From: an uncultured Holophagaceae bacterium
Lineage (GTDB): Bacteria > Acidobacteriota > Holophagae > Holophagales > Holophagaceae
Direction of reading: 5' to 3'
NCBI GenBank assembly: GCA_903937385.1
Contig: CAIZZF010000012.1
Span: 1-45,019 of the forward strand
Length of the DNA stretch: 45,019 bases
Part shown: piece after piece, positions 18,939 to 27,434 of the stretch
Layout: every line of letters starts with the position of its first letter
Numbering within the stretch: position 1 is the stretch's first letter
Position numbers and translations under genes: made by a program
The notes under the pieces: generated by a model
What the model was told of the DNA's origin: nothing
What the model saw: the letters and a program-made list of their open reading frames with translations, nothing else
Databases searched by the model: none

Positions 18939-20492
18939 ATGACCGGGACCTTGGGGGTTAATTCCGTGATGGAAGTCGTCAGAACCGTTGTGCTCACGAC
19001 CTACTTCGTTCTGCTCAGCATCCTGAGCATCTATGGGGCCCACCGCCTCTGGATCCTGGTGCTCTACTACCGCCACAAGAAGGAGGTTCCCCAGCCCCAG
19101 GGCGACGCGAACTACCTGCCCATGGTGACGGTACAGCTCGCGGTGTTCAACGAGATGAACGTCATCGAGCGGCTCATGGACTACGTCGTGAAGATGGACT
19201 GGCCCAAGGAGAAGCTGGAGATCCAGGTGCTGGACGACTCCACGGACGAGACGGTCAAGGTGGCCAGCGCCGTCGTGGACCGCTACAAGGCCCTGGGCTT
19301 CGACATCCAGTATCTGCACCGGACGGACCGCACGGGCTTCAAGGCGGGCGCCCTCTCCGAAGGCCTCAAGGTCGCCAAGGGCGAGCTGGTGGCCATGTTC
19401 GACGCCGACTTCCTGCCCACGGAGGACTTCCTCCGCAAGGCCGTGCCCCACTTCGCGGACAAGAAAGTTGCCTTCGTGCAGGGCTGCTGGGCCCACCTCA
19501 ACCGCGAGTTCTCCCTCCTGACCCAGGTGCAGGCCATCCTGCTCGACGGGCACTTCGTCTTCGAGCACACCGCCCGCAACCGCTCCAAGGCCTTCTTCAA
19601 CTTCAGCGGCACCGCTGGCATGTGGCGCGTGGCCGCCATCGCCGATGCCGGGGGCTGGGAGCACGACACCATCACCGAAGATGCGGACCTCTCCTACCGC
19701 GCTCAGCTCAAGGGCTGGAGCGGCGTCTACCTGAAGGACCTCGTCGTCCCCGCCGAGCTGCCCGTGGAGGTCAATGCCTTCAAGAGCCAGCAGCACCGCT
19801 GGGCCAAGGGCAACGCCCAGGTCATCCGCAAGCTGATGACCACCATCTGGAAGTCCGACGAGAGCCTGCACACCAAGATGGAGTGCTGGTTCCACCTCAC
19901 GGCCAACTGCAACTACATGCTGATGGTGGTTCTCTCCATCATCATGGTGCCCGCCATGATCTTCCGCGCCGGCACGCCCGTGCCCGTGCTGCTGATGACG
20001 GACGGCCCCTTCTTCCTGCTGAACGCAGTCAGCGTGGGCCTCTACTTCGGGCTGTCCCAGAAGGAACTCACGGACAACACCGGCTGGACCAAGCGCCTGA
20101 AGTACATCCCCGGCCTCATGGGCCTCGGTATCGGGCTGGCCCTCAACCAGGCCAAGGCCGTGCTGGAAGGCTTCTTCACCGACGACAAGGAGTTCAAGCG
20201 CACCCCCAAGTACGGCGTGGACGCCAAGGGCAACTCCGCCTCCAAGCGGGCCTACAAGGTGCCCAAGAGCCTCATGACCTTCCTGGAGCTCGGCTTCGCC
20301 CTCTACTACTTCGGCGCCCTCTTGGTGGCGGTCTACATCCGCAAGTGGGCCTCGGTCCCCTTCCTCTGGCTGTTCTTCAGCGGCTTCTCCTACATGAGCG
20401 TCCTGTCCCTCGTCGACGTGAAGCTGTTCCGGCGCCTGGCCATGGAAGAGCCCAACGACGACGCCCAGAGCGCCGCGAACTTCGTCCAGTAG
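18939..20492 (+). CDS. Family 2 glycosyltransferase, membrane-embedded (cellulose synthase-like)
   Basis: 517 residues. An N-terminal membrane helix (about 15-37) precedes a GT2 domain with VLDDSTDET, FDADFLP, EDADLSYRAQLKGW and the QxxRW motif (QQHRW), then several C-terminal membrane helices (about 320-500). This matches processive inverting GT2 enzymes that polymerise and export a polysaccharide such as beta-glucan or glucomannan; the sugar is unknown. ATG 18939 is close to a possible -10 (ACAATA, 18922-18927), so ATG 18969 ten residues later is an alternative start. Divergent from the kinase gene, separated by 96 bases. Confidence 0.85.
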   Translation: MTGTLGVNSVMEVVRTVVLTTYFVLLSILSIYGAHRLWILVLYYRHKKEVPQPQGDANYLPMVTVQLAVFNEMNVIERLMDYVVKMDWPKEKLEIQVLDDSTDETVKVASAVVDRYKALGFDIQYLHRTDRTGFKAGALSEGLKVAKGELVAMFDADFLPTEDFLRKAVPHFADKKVAFVQGCWAHLNREFSLLTQVQAILLDGHFVFEHTARNRSKAFFNFSGTAGMWRVAAIADAGGWEHDTITEDADLSYRAQLKGWSGVYLKDLVVPAELPVEVNAFKSQQHRWAKGNAQVIRKLMTTIWKSDESLHTKMECWFHLTANCNYMLMVVLSIIMVPAMIFRAGTPVPVLLMTDGPFFLLNAVSVGLYFGLSQKELTDNTGWTKRLKYIPGLMGLGIGLALNQAKAVLEGFFTDDKEFKRTPKYGVDAKGNSASKRAYKVPKSLMTFLELGFALYYFGALLVAVYIRKWASVPFLWLFFSGFSYMSVLSLVDVKLFRRLAMEEPNDDAQSAANFVQ

Positions 20493-20514
20493 GGATTCCG
20501 GTCGATAAGGGCCC

Positions 20515-20814
20515 ATGGCCCGCCCCCCCGTCAATTCCCGTCCCCGCGCTGCCGCCCTGCGGTACCGGCCGGAGGCGCCCTTCCAGGACGCCGCCCCCCG
20601 GTTGGTGGCCAAGGGTCAGGGCCTCCTTGCGGAGCGCATCCTGGACCTGGCCCGGCAGCATGGCGTGACGGTCACGAAGGATCCGGACCTGCTCGCCGCC
20701 CTGGACCCCCTGGATGTGGATCGCCTGATCCCCCCGGAGCTCTTCCAGGCCGTGGCGACCCTGCTGGCCGCCCTCTACCGCATGAACAAGAGCCTGCTCC
20801 CGCCTCCCGTCTGA
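20515..20814 (+). CDS. FlhB C-terminal-domain-like small protein
   Basis: 99 residues resembling the cytoplasmic C-terminal domain of FlhB/EscU export-switch proteins: AALRYRPEAPFQDAAPRLVAKGQGLLAERILDLARQHGV, then DPDLLAALDPLDVDRLIPPELFQAVATLLAALYRMN. It has no membrane part and no NPTH autocleavage motif (the corresponding N-terminal stretch is Arg/Ala-rich). Free-standing FlhB-C paralogues (YlqH/FhlB type) occur in flagellated bacteria and can partly replace the domain. No flagellar genes are in this window. It sits 22 bases after the glycosyltransferase and 7 before the PHP gene. Confidence 0.75.
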   Translation: MARPPVNSRPRAAALRYRPEAPFQDAAPRLVAKGQGLLAERILDLARQHGVTVTKDPDLLAALDPLDVDRLIPPELFQAVATLLAALYRMNKSLLPPPV

Positions 20815-20821
20815 GCGCCCC

Positions 20822-21673
20822 ATGATTGACCTGCATTGCCACACCCTCCACTCCGACGGCACCGACACGTCCGAGGGGCTGGCCCTGCTTGCCGAAGAAG
20901 CCCACCTGACGGCCCTGTGCCTCACGGACCATGACACCCTGGGCGGCATCCCCGGCTTCCTGGCCATGCAGAGCCAGGTCAAGGTGCGGCTGCTGGTGGG
21001 TACCGAGCTGAGCTGCATGTTCCTGGGGCAGTCCCTGCACGTGCTGGGCCTGCTGGTGAACCCCGATGACGCCACCTTCCAGGCCCGTCTGGTGGAGCTG
21101 CGCGGGCGGCGGGAGGACCGGAACGACCGCATGCTGATCCGCCTCGCAGAGCTGGGCTATCCGATCACCCGCGAGGAAGTCCAGGCCCAGGCCGACTCCC
21201 CCCTGCTCTCCCGGGTCCACTTCGCCAAGGCCCTGGCCCGGCGCGGCTACGTGCGCCGGCCGCCCGAGGCCTTCGAGCGCCTCATCGGCGATGACTGCCC
21301 GGGCTTTGTGCCCCGCCAGGAGCTGACGCCCTACGAGGCGGCCCGCTGGATCCGCGAAGCCGGCGGCGTGCCCGTGGTGGCCCACCCCGGGCGCTTCGAC
21401 GGCGGCCGCTTCCGCTGGGATGACGCCATGGGTGATCTCCAGCGGGAGGGGCTCGAGGGTCTCGAGGCCTACTACGGCGAATACCGCGCCTCCGAGCAGA
21501 AGTATTTCCTGCGGCTGGCGGACCGCCTGGGCATGGTCGCCACCGGCGGTAGCGACTACCACGGCGGCAACAAGCCCGGCCTGCGTCTGGGCCGGGGCCG
21601 CGGCGGCCTGCAGGTGCCCGACGACCTGCTCGACAAGCTGGAGACCCGGCAGCGCCTGGGTAGCTACCACTAG
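20822..21673 (+). CDS. PHP-domain phosphoesterase (YciV/RNase AM-like)
   Basis: 283 residues. PHP metal motifs: HCHTLHSDGT (5-14), TDHDTLGG (about 39-46), a central GTELSC region, VVAHPGRF, and the late GSDYHGGNKPGLRLG. This order fits the YciV/TrpH type, which act as 3',5'-nucleoside bisphosphate phosphatases or 5'-3' exonucleases on short RNA; the exact substrate is inferred from the family. Apparently in an operon with the FlhB-like gene (7-base gap). Confidence 0.82.
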   Translation: MIDLHCHTLHSDGTDTSEGLALLAEEAHLTALCLTDHDTLGGIPGFLAMQSQVKVRLLVGTELSCMFLGQSLHVLGLLVNPDDATFQARLVELRGRREDRNDRMLIRLAELGYPITREEVQAQADSPLLSRVHFAKALARRGYVRRPPEAFERLIGDDCPGFVPRQELTPYEAARWIREAGGVPVVAHPGRFDGGRFRWDDAMGDLQREGLEGLEAYYGEYRASEQKYFLRLADRLGMVATGGSDYHGGNKPGLRLGRGRGGLQVPDDLLDKLETRQRLGSYH

Positions 21674-21759
21674 GGCCGCGTCCCATCCTTTGCTGAAAAC
21701 AGCGCATGGTGCTTGGAGCGCGCGGGGAGTGCCGCTAGGCTGAGACTCCAGAGGCCTTC

Positions 21760-22158
21760 ATGTCCAACCGGATCCTCCTCGTGGAGGACGACCCCATCAA
21801 TGTGAAGTTCATCAAGACTGTGCTCGTCAAGAAGGGCGGGTATGACGTCGTCGTGTCCGAAGAGGTCGACGAGATCCTGCGCCTGGCCCGGGAGGGCGAC
21901 CTCGCGGCGATCATCATGGACGTCAGCCTCTCCCGCTCGAGCTACGAGGGGCAGAAGGTGGATGGCATCTTCATCACGCAGCTGCTCAAGAAGGACCCCG
22001 CGACCCGGGGGATTCCTGTGCTGCTGGCCACGGCGCATGCCATGTTCGGCGACCGCGAGAAGTATCTGGAAGTCACCGGCGCTGAAGGCTACCTCGCCAA
22101 GCCCATCCATGACCCGTCCCACCTGATCGAGGCCGTCCAGGCCGTGGTCAAGGGCTGA
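21760..22158 (+). CDS. Single-domain response regulator (CheY-like receiver)
   Basis: 132 residues comprising only a receiver domain: acidic pair E9/D10-D11 (LVEDDP), phosphoacceptor D54 in IIMDVSL, LLATAHAM switch region and K114 in YLAKPI. A longer-than-usual loop after the phosphoacceptor (SRSSYEGQKVDGIFI) recalls the DivK-like receivers of two-component networks. No histidine kinase is adjacent, so the partner is unknown. Two bases separate it from truA, suggesting one transcript. Confidence 0.88.
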   Translation: MSNRILLVEDDPINVKFIKTVLVKKGGYDVVVSEEVDEILRLAREGDLAAIIMDVSLSRSSYEGQKVDGIFITQLLKKDPATRGIPVLLATAHAMFGDREKYLEVTGAEGYLAKPIHDPSHLIEAVQAVVKG

Positions 22159-22160
22159 GC

Positions 22161-22991
22161 ATGGCTGTGAAACCCGCACCACTGGCCGCCTACCGGCTGC
22201 TGATCGAGTATGACGGCGGCAAGTTCCAGGGCTGGCAGAAGCAGGGCGCCCGCCAGACCCGGGAGGGCGTCCGCACCGTGGCGGGCAGTCTGGAGCACGT
22301 CCTTCAGCAGGCCGGTCTGCAGCTGCTGCACCTGGGTGGCGCCGGGCGCACCGACGCCGGGGTGCACGCCCTGGGTCAGGTCGCCCACCTGCACCTGGAC
22401 TCCCGGGGTGCGCCCCGCCCCGCAGAGCTGCGCCGCCTGCTCGACAGCGCCCTGCCCCACGACATCGCCATCCGCGACGTCCAGACTTGCTCACCCCGCT
22501 TCCACGCCCGCCACGACGCCGCGGATCGGACCTATCTCTACCAGATCTGCCGCCGCCGCAGCGCCTTCGGCAAGCCCTGGATCTGGTGGGTGAAGCGCAA
22601 CCTGGACCTGGGCCGCCTCCGGGCCGCCTGGACCAGCTTCCAGGGCGACCAGGACATCGCCGCCTTCGCGGACCTGGATCCCGAGGAGGACGGCCGCGCC
22701 CGCATCCTCACCTGCGAGGTGGCCGAGGCCGGGGCCCTCATCCTGCTCCGCGTCCGCGCCTCCCACTTCTTCCGCCGCCAGGTGCGGCGCATGGTCGGGG
22801 CCTCCGTGGCCTGCGCCCTCGGCGAGGAGGAGCCGCGACGAATCCAGGAGGACCTGCGGAACCCCACGGATGCCGCCAACCTCTACTGGGGGGCCAAGGC
22901 CGCGCCCGCCTCGGGCCTGTTTCTGGAGGCCGTGCGCTACCAGGGGGACCCCGAGCCCGGTCCGCCCCGCGCCACCCTCGTCATTCCCTGA
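22161..22991 (+). CDS. truA: tRNA pseudouridine(38-40) synthase
   Basis: Isomerises uridines 38-40 in the anticodon stem of tRNAs. 276 residues. The catalytic Asp65 lies in GAGRTDAGVHALGQVAH. Other TruA landmarks are YDGGKFQGWQKQ (about 18-29), SPRFHARHDAADRTYLY and the C-terminal ASHFFRRQVRRMVGA. The last ~20 residues (from about 257) are Pro/Gly-rich and unconserved. Follows the response regulator by two bases. Confidence 0.93.
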   Translation: MAVKPAPLAAYRLLIEYDGGKFQGWQKQGARQTREGVRTVAGSLEHVLQQAGLQLLHLGGAGRTDAGVHALGQVAHLHLDSRGAPRPAELRRLLDSALPHDIAIRDVQTCSPRFHARHDAADRTYLYQICRRRSAFGKPWIWWVKRNLDLGRLRAAWTSFQGDQDIAAFADLDPEEDGRARILTCEVAEAGALILLRVRASHFFRRQVRRMVGASVACALGEEEPRRIQEDLRNPTDAANLYWGAKAAPASGLFLEAVRYQGDPEPGPPRATLVIP

Positions 22992-23003
22992 CCGGAGTTT
23001 CCC

Positions 23004-23558
23004 ATGCTCACCCGCGACGAAGCCTGGCAGCTGCTCTGTGCCTGGACACCCTCTGAGAAGCTGCGGACCCACGCCCGCTCTGTGGAGCTGGTCATGCGCG
23101 ACTTCGCCGCCCGGCACGGCCAGGATGCCGAGCTCTTCGGCCTCGCGGGCCTGCTCCACGATGCGGACTACGATAGCTGGCCCGAGGAGCACCCGCGGCG
23201 CATCGTTGCCTGGCTGCGGGAGCGCGAGGAGGAGGCCCTGGCCCACGCCATCAGCGCCCACTACACCCACTGGGGCGTCTCCTACGACAGCCTGCTGGAC
23301 AAGGCCCTGCTGGCCTCGGACGAGATCACCGGCTTCGTCATGGCCTGCGCCCTGGTGCGCCCCACCCGCACCGAGGGCCTGGAGCCGAAGAGCGTCAAGA
23401 AGAAGCTGAAGGACAAGGCCTTCGCCGCCGGTGTGGACCGCGCCGAAGTGGCCGAGGGCCTGCGCATGCTCATGGCCGAAGTCGGCGGCACCGAAGACGA
23501 TCACCTCGCCCGCGTCATCGCCGTCCTGCACCTGCATTCCGGCGGGCTGGGGCTCTAA
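23004..23558 (+). CDS. HD-domain hydrolase
   Basis: 184 residues with HARSVELVMRDFA (His about 31), H52-D53 in LLHDADYD, HAISAHY and a late D in ASDEITGF, the expected metal ligands of the HD superfamily. The segment ALVRPTRTEGLEPKSVKKKLKDKAFA is typical of a small family of HD hydrolases often annotated only as HDIG proteins. Substrate unknown, probably a phosphate ester or nucleotide. GGAG precedes ATG 23004; 12 bases after truA. Confidence 0.75.
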   Translation: MLTRDEAWQLLCAWTPSEKLRTHARSVELVMRDFAARHGQDAELFGLAGLLHDADYDSWPEEHPRRIVAWLREREEEALAHAISAHYTHWGVSYDSLLDKALLASDEITGFVMACALVRPTRTEGLEPKSVKKKLKDKAFAAGVDRAEVAEGLRMLMAEVGGTEDDHLARVIAVLHLHSGGLGL

Positions 23559-23584
23559 AGAAAAACGATCCACCACCAGATGTC

Positions 23585-23618
23585 ATTCCGTCTCGGAATC
23601 GGCGCAGCCGATTCCGAG
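23585..23618. terminator. Palindromic hairpin between convergent operons (REP-like)
   Basis: A perfect 12-bp stem, CTCGGAATCGGC (23592-23603)/GCCGATTCCGAG (23607-23618), with a GCA loop. An overlapping alternative stem is ATTCCG (23585-23590)/CGGAAT (23594-23599). It sits between the HD gene and the convergent capA-like gene. The core closely resembles the palindrome at 57-76. No T-run. Confidence 0.5.
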
Positions 23619-23650
23619 CAGATCACCAAGTCAGCGAAGGATGGCTGCAT

Positions 23651-24868
23651 TCACTGAGCCCTGACGAAGCTCTCGCCGATGGTCTCGGCGACGCGGCGGC
23701 GGCGGAGGATGAGGGTGCGGAGCCGCTCCTGGGTGGCCAGGATGGCCCGGGTGAGGGCCTTGGCCTCGGGATGGATCTTCGGGCCTGCCAGGGGATCCGT
23801 GAGGCGGTCCAGCTCCGCGCGGGCATGGGCTTCGGCAGCGGCCACGCGGATGACGCGGAGCTCCCGGCGCGGCGCGCCGGAGCCCCAGTTGTTCTCGGTC
23901 CAGAGGGGCTCCACCCGGGCCTCGGCCAAGACCACGCCCTCGGGCCGACGTTCGAAGCGGACCTGCAGGGCCGCGCCGTCGCGGTTGTCGCCCCCGGCCA
24001 CGGGAAAGTGATCTGCCCGGTACATGCGGTCCTGGTTGCTGATGAAGTTGCCCAGGGAGTAGGCCACCAGCGCCTTCCGGCCCTCGGCCTCGACCACCTC
24101 CACGGGCTGGAGGACATGGGGATGGTGCCCCAGGATCAGGTCGCAGCCGGCCCCCACCAGCGCCCGGGTGAGGTCCCGCTGCCGCTTGGTGGGCAGGTGC
24201 TGGTACTCGTTGCCCCAGTGGAGGCTGACCACCACCACCTCGGCCCGGCCCCGGGCCTCGCGCACGGCCTGGAGCGCGGGCTCGAGGTCGAGGGGCCGAA
24301 CCCAGGGCTCCGTGGCGCGCTGGTTCAGGTCCAGGTTGAAGAGGTCCGTGAAGCCCAGAAAGGCCACGCGGATGCCCTGGCGCTCGAGGATCTGGGTCGC
24401 CTCCGCCTGGGCCCGGTCCTCGCCGCTGCCCAAGGCCACCAGGCGCTCCGCCCGCAGGCGCTGCAGGGTCTCCCGCACGCCCTTGGCGCCCTGGTCGAAG
24501 GCGTGGTTGTTGGCCGTGGCCAACACCGTGAACCCGCTGGCGCGGAGGGCCGCCGGCAACGTCGCGGGTGCGTTGAACTGGAAGGGCACGCCCGGTCGTC
24601 CCATGGTGGGCGCCACGGGCGTCTCCAGGTTGCCAAAGGCCAGGTCCGCCCCCTGGAAGAGTGGCACCAGATCCGCCCAGAGCGCGGGAAAGCCCCCCAG
24701 ATCCTGACTGGCGGCGGTCTTCACGTCCTCGTGCATGAGGATGTCGCCCACCGCCACAAGGCTTACGCTCGTGGGTGCCGGGGGCACCGGTCCTGGCTTC
24801 TGCCGGGTGCGACAGCCGAGTCCGCCGACGAGCAGCAGCGCCAGGGCGCCCGACAGCAGCCTGCGCAT
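23651..24868 (-). CDS. CapA-family lipoprotein (poly-gamma-glutamate-synthesis-like phosphoesterase)
   Basis: 405 residues. Lipoprotein signal MRRLLSGALALLLVGGLGC with Cys19 as the lipidated residue. The CapA metallophosphoesterase-like domain follows: VGDILMHEDV, FGNLETPV, TANNHAFDQG, VVVSLHWGNEYQ, LILGHHPHVLQPVE and VAYSLGNFISNQ. A C-terminal Arg/Ala-rich helical stretch (about 340-405) is extra. Named after Bacillus CapA; a role in polyglutamate synthesis is not implied here, as no capB/capC are present. TGATG overlap with the upstream radical SAM gene. Confidence 0.85.
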   Translation of the reverse strand: MRRLLSGALALLLVGGLGCRTRQKPGPVPPAPTSVSLVAVGDILMHEDVKTAASQDLGGFPALWADLVPLFQGADLAFGNLETPVAPTMGRPGVPFQFNAPATLPAALRASGFTVLATANNHAFDQGAKGVRETLQRLRAERLVALGSGEDRAQAEATQILERQGIRVAFLGFTDLFNLDLNQRATEPWVRPLDLEPALQAVREARGRAEVVVVSLHWGNEYQHLPTKRQRDLTRALVGAGCDLILGHHPHVLQPVEVVEAEGRKALVAYSLGNFISNQDRMYRADHFPVAGGDNRDGAALQVRFERRPEGVVLAEARVEPLWTENNWGSGAPRRELRVIRVAAAEAHARAELDRLTDPLAGPKIHPEAKALTRAILATQERLRTLILRRRRVAETIGESFVRAQ

Positions 24869-25746
24869 CAGGCCCCGTCCTCCGGCCCGTAGTAGACCTC
24901 CATGGGCAGGGCCGGGAAGCGGTCCTTGAGGCGCGCGGCGATGGCGTCCAGCTCGCGGTGGCGCAGGGGGCGCGCCTCCGGCTCGGGGGTGGGGCGCGCC
25001 ACGGTGTAGAGCTGCAGGCCCTGGAGCTGCCCGCCCTGGTCCTGGAGGTGCTGCAGGCGCTGGGCGTAGGCTTCCAGCTCGGCCTCGGCGGGTCCATGGC
25101 CCTGCCAGCTGAGGAAGAGCGTCTGGATGAGGATCGGCCAGCGGCGGGCGGTAACCAGCAGGTTGTCGAGGATGCGCTCGAAGGGCACCTGGCTGCGGCA
25201 GATCTCGCGGTAGAAGGCCTCGGTACCAGCATCCAGCTTGGCCCAGACCTCGCCCTGGTTCGCCATGAGCAGCTCCAGCCCCCGGACCACCTCGGGCGCC
25301 TGGAGACGGCTGGAGTCCGTGATCAGCACCAGCTTCACGGCCTCGAGGCCCCGCTGGGCCTTCAGCCCGGCGATGCGACCGATCACCTCGGCAAACTCCC
25401 GCGCGGTGGTGGGCTCGCCGTCGCCACTGAAGGCGATGTCGTTGAGGCGCCGCTGCGCCGAGGCGGCGGAGTCGAAGGGAGGGACGTCGTAGATCTCACC
25501 GCTGGCCGCGAGGTCCAGCAGCAGGCCCAGCTCACGTTCCAGCTGGGCCAGGTCCAGGTCCCGGCGCCGGGCCGGGGTCTGGTGATCCACCTCGCAGTAG
25601 ACGCAGTCGAAGTTGCACACCTTGTCAGGGTTCAGGTTCACCCCGAGGCTCAAGCCCCGGCTGCGCCGCGAGATCACCGGGTAGCAGTAGTCGAAGTCCC
25701 GCCAGATGCGCCGGTGATCCAGGTGGGCCTTGATGAGTTCCGTCAT
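24868..25746 (-). CDS. Radical SAM protein (COG0731-like Fe-S oxidoreductase)
   Basis: 292 residues. The cluster motif is C44-x3-C48-x2-C51 (CNFDCVYC), followed by FSGDGEPTTAREF (glycine-rich SAM-binding region), VLITDSS and WAKLDAGTEAFY. This order resembles the COG0731 group related to TYW1-like wyosine enzymes. The substrate is unknown. Its stop overlaps the start of the CapA lipoprotein gene by one base, so the two are co-translated, a pairing I cannot explain functionally. Confidence 0.8.
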   Translation of the reverse strand: MTELIKAHLDHRRIWRDFDYCYPVISRRSRGLSLGVNLNPDKVCNFDCVYCEVDHQTPARRRDLDLAQLERELGLLLDLAASGEIYDVPPFDSAASAQRRLNDIAFSGDGEPTTAREFAEVIGRIAGLKAQRGLEAVKLVLITDSSRLQAPEVVRGLELLMANQGEVWAKLDAGTEAFYREICRSQVPFERILDNLLVTARRWPILIQTLFLSWQGHGPAEAELEAYAQRLQHLQDQGGQLQGLQLYTVARPTPEPEARPLRHRELDAIAARLKDRFPALPMEVYYGPEDGA

Positions 25747-25773
25747 GGCAACAGGATAGCCGGGCCGGGTGGC

Positions 25774-26415
25774 CTACCAGGCGCGGGAGGCGATCAGGGT
25801 CAACACCAGGGCGCCGCCCAGGGCCAGGCCGGCACTGAGCACCCGGGGCCCCGAGAGCCGGGTCCAGAGCAGGGTGCCGCTGAGAATCAGGAAGAGTAGG
25901 CTGCCCGCGAAGGCATCCGCCAGCAGGATCCACCCCACCTGCCCCGCCTCGGCCCGGTGCAGGCGCTGCAGCGCCGCCAGAGGACTCGCGTCGCTCTGCT
26001 CCAGGTCCACGGTGCGATTGCCCGGCAGATACGTGGCCCTGGCGAAGTGGGCGTGCCCCAGCACCTGCACGGTCCACACCGGGGCCGCCGTCACCGCCTG
26101 GCCGCCGAAGCGCGCAGGCCGGGGCGGCTGCACCCGCCAGCGCAGGCGTGACAGGGGCAGACTGAAGCGGGTCGCCAGCCCCTCCGCCAGGGCTTCAATG
26201 GTGGCCGGGGGCTGCTCCAGCTCGATCTGGACGCGGCGCTCCTCGGTGTGCCCCGCCTGGATTTTCAGTGTGGATCGGTGGCTCATCAGAAAGCCCGTCA
26301 GGCCGAACAGCAGGCCCAGGCTGGCGCCACTCAGTCCCACCCAGGCGTGGGCCTTGCGCAGCAGGCGCAGGAAGCGGCCGCGGGATCCGGAGGGGGTTTC
26401 TGTCGGGACAGCCAT
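25774..26415 (-). CDS. PepSY-associated membrane protein
   Basis: 213 residues from ATG 26415; an in-frame ATG at 26454 would add 13 residues and neither has a strong ribosome site. Membrane segments lie at about 22-42 (HAWVGLSGASLGLLFGLTGFLMSH) and in the C-terminal third (WILLADAFAGSLLFLILSGTLLW and AGLALGGALVLTLIASRA). The region between resembles a PepSY domain with RLHRAEAGQVG. The HAW...GLSG start is typical of PepSY-TM proteins linked to iron or heme uptake and membrane reductases. Function not established. It lies just beyond the sucCD terminator. Confidence 0.7.
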   Translation of the reverse strand: MAVPTETPSGSRGRFLRLLRKAHAWVGLSGASLGLLFGLTGFLMSHRSTLKIQAGHTEERRVQIELEQPPATIEALAEGLATRFSLPLSRLRWRVQPPRPARFGGQAVTAAPVWTVQVLGHAHFARATYLPGNRTVDLEQSDASPLAALQRLHRAEAGQVGWILLADAFAGSLLFLILSGTLLWTRLSGPRVLSAGLALGGALVLTLIASRAW

Positions 26416-26463
26416 AAGCCAGTATGGCTGCGGCAGGACTGGTGGGGAAGGCATCGCGGCGAC

Positions 26464-26500
26464 ACAAAACAGGCGGCCCAGTCCGGGCCGCCTGTTTTGT
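26464..26500. terminator. Intrinsic terminator downstream of sucD
   Basis: A perfect 16-bp stem, ACAAAACAGGCGGCCC (26464-26479)/GGGCCGCCTGTTTTGT (26485-26500), with a 5-base loop. The arms supply T-runs on both strands. It lies 16 bases beyond the sucD stop and terminates the sucCD transcript before the PepSY gene on the same strand. Confidence 0.85.
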
Positions 26501-26515
26501 AGCTTGCGAAAAAGC

Positions 26516-27391
26516 TCAGCCCTTGAGGCGCTCGGCCAGGGCCTTGCCCATGTCGGCGGGGCTCTGCACGACGGTGATGCCGGCGGCAGTGAGGGCCTTC
26601 ATCTTTTCGGCGGCGGTGCCCTTGCCCCCGGAGATGATGGCGCCCGCGTGGCCCATGCGGCGGCCCGGAGGGGCCGTCTGGCCGGCGATGAAGGCCACCA
26701 CAGGCTTCGTGACGTATTGCTTCACGAACTCCGCGGCCTCTTCCTCGGCGCTGCCGCCGATCTCGCCGATCATGATGATGGCGTGGGTGTCCGGGTCATC
26801 CTGGAACATGCGCAGGGTATCGATGTGGCTGGTGCCGTTGACGGGGTCGCCGCCGATGCCGATGCAGGTGCTCTGGCCAATACCCAGGGCGGTGAGCTGG
26901 CCCACGGCCTCATAGGTGAGGGTGCCCGAGCGGCTGACCACGCCGACGTTGCCCTTGAGGTGGATGCGACCGGGCATGATGCCGATCTTGGCGATGCCGG
27001 GGCTGATGATGCCGGGGCAGTTGGGGCCGATCAGTCGGCTGTTGGGGTAGTCGGCCAGGACGCGCTTGACCTTGACCATGTCCAGGACAGGGATGCCCTC
27101 GGTGATGCAGACGATCAGCTCGATGCCGCCTTCCAAGGCCTCGAGGATGCCGTCTGCCGCGCCTCCTGGGGGCACGAAGATCATGGTGGCGTTGGCGCCG
27201 GTCTTGGCAACGGCTTCCTTGACGGTGTTGAAGACGGGGAAGCCGTCCACCTCGGTGCCGCCCTTGCCGGGGGTCACGCCGCCGACCACGTTGGTGCCGT
27301 AGTCGCGGCAGCCCTTGGCGTGGAAGAGCCCTTCGCGGCCCGTGATGCCCTGGACGATGAGTTTGGTGTGGTTGCCCACGAGAACTGCCAT
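26516..27391 (-). CDS. sucD: Succinate-CoA ligase, alpha subunit
   Basis: 291 residues. Phosphoenzyme histidine H248 in [14 protein letters not shown]. The CoA-binding N-terminus has [33 protein letters not shown]. Also [10 protein letters not shown] and the MIGEIGG segment. Forms the alpha-beta enzyme of the TCA cycle with SucC, encoded 43 bases upstream on the same strand. Followed by a strong terminator. Confidence 0.97.
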   Translation of the reverse strand: MAVLVGNHTKLIVQGITGREGLFHAKGCRDYGTNVVGGVTPGKGGTEVDGFPVFNTVKEAVAKTGANATMIFVPPGGAADGILEALEGGIELIVCITEGIPVLDMVKVKRVLADYPNSRLIGPNCPGIISPGIAKIGIMPGRIHLKGNVGVVSRSGTLTYEAVGQLTALGIGQSTCIGIGGDPVNGTSHIDTLRMFQDDPDTHAIIMIGEIGGSAEEEAAEFVKQYVTKPVVAFIAGQTAPPGRRMGHAGAIISGGKGTAAEKMKALTAAGITVVQSPADMGKALAERLKG

Positions 27392-27434
27392 GTCATACCT
27401 CGCAAAATAGATTCAGTCGGGTTCCGGGGAGAGG

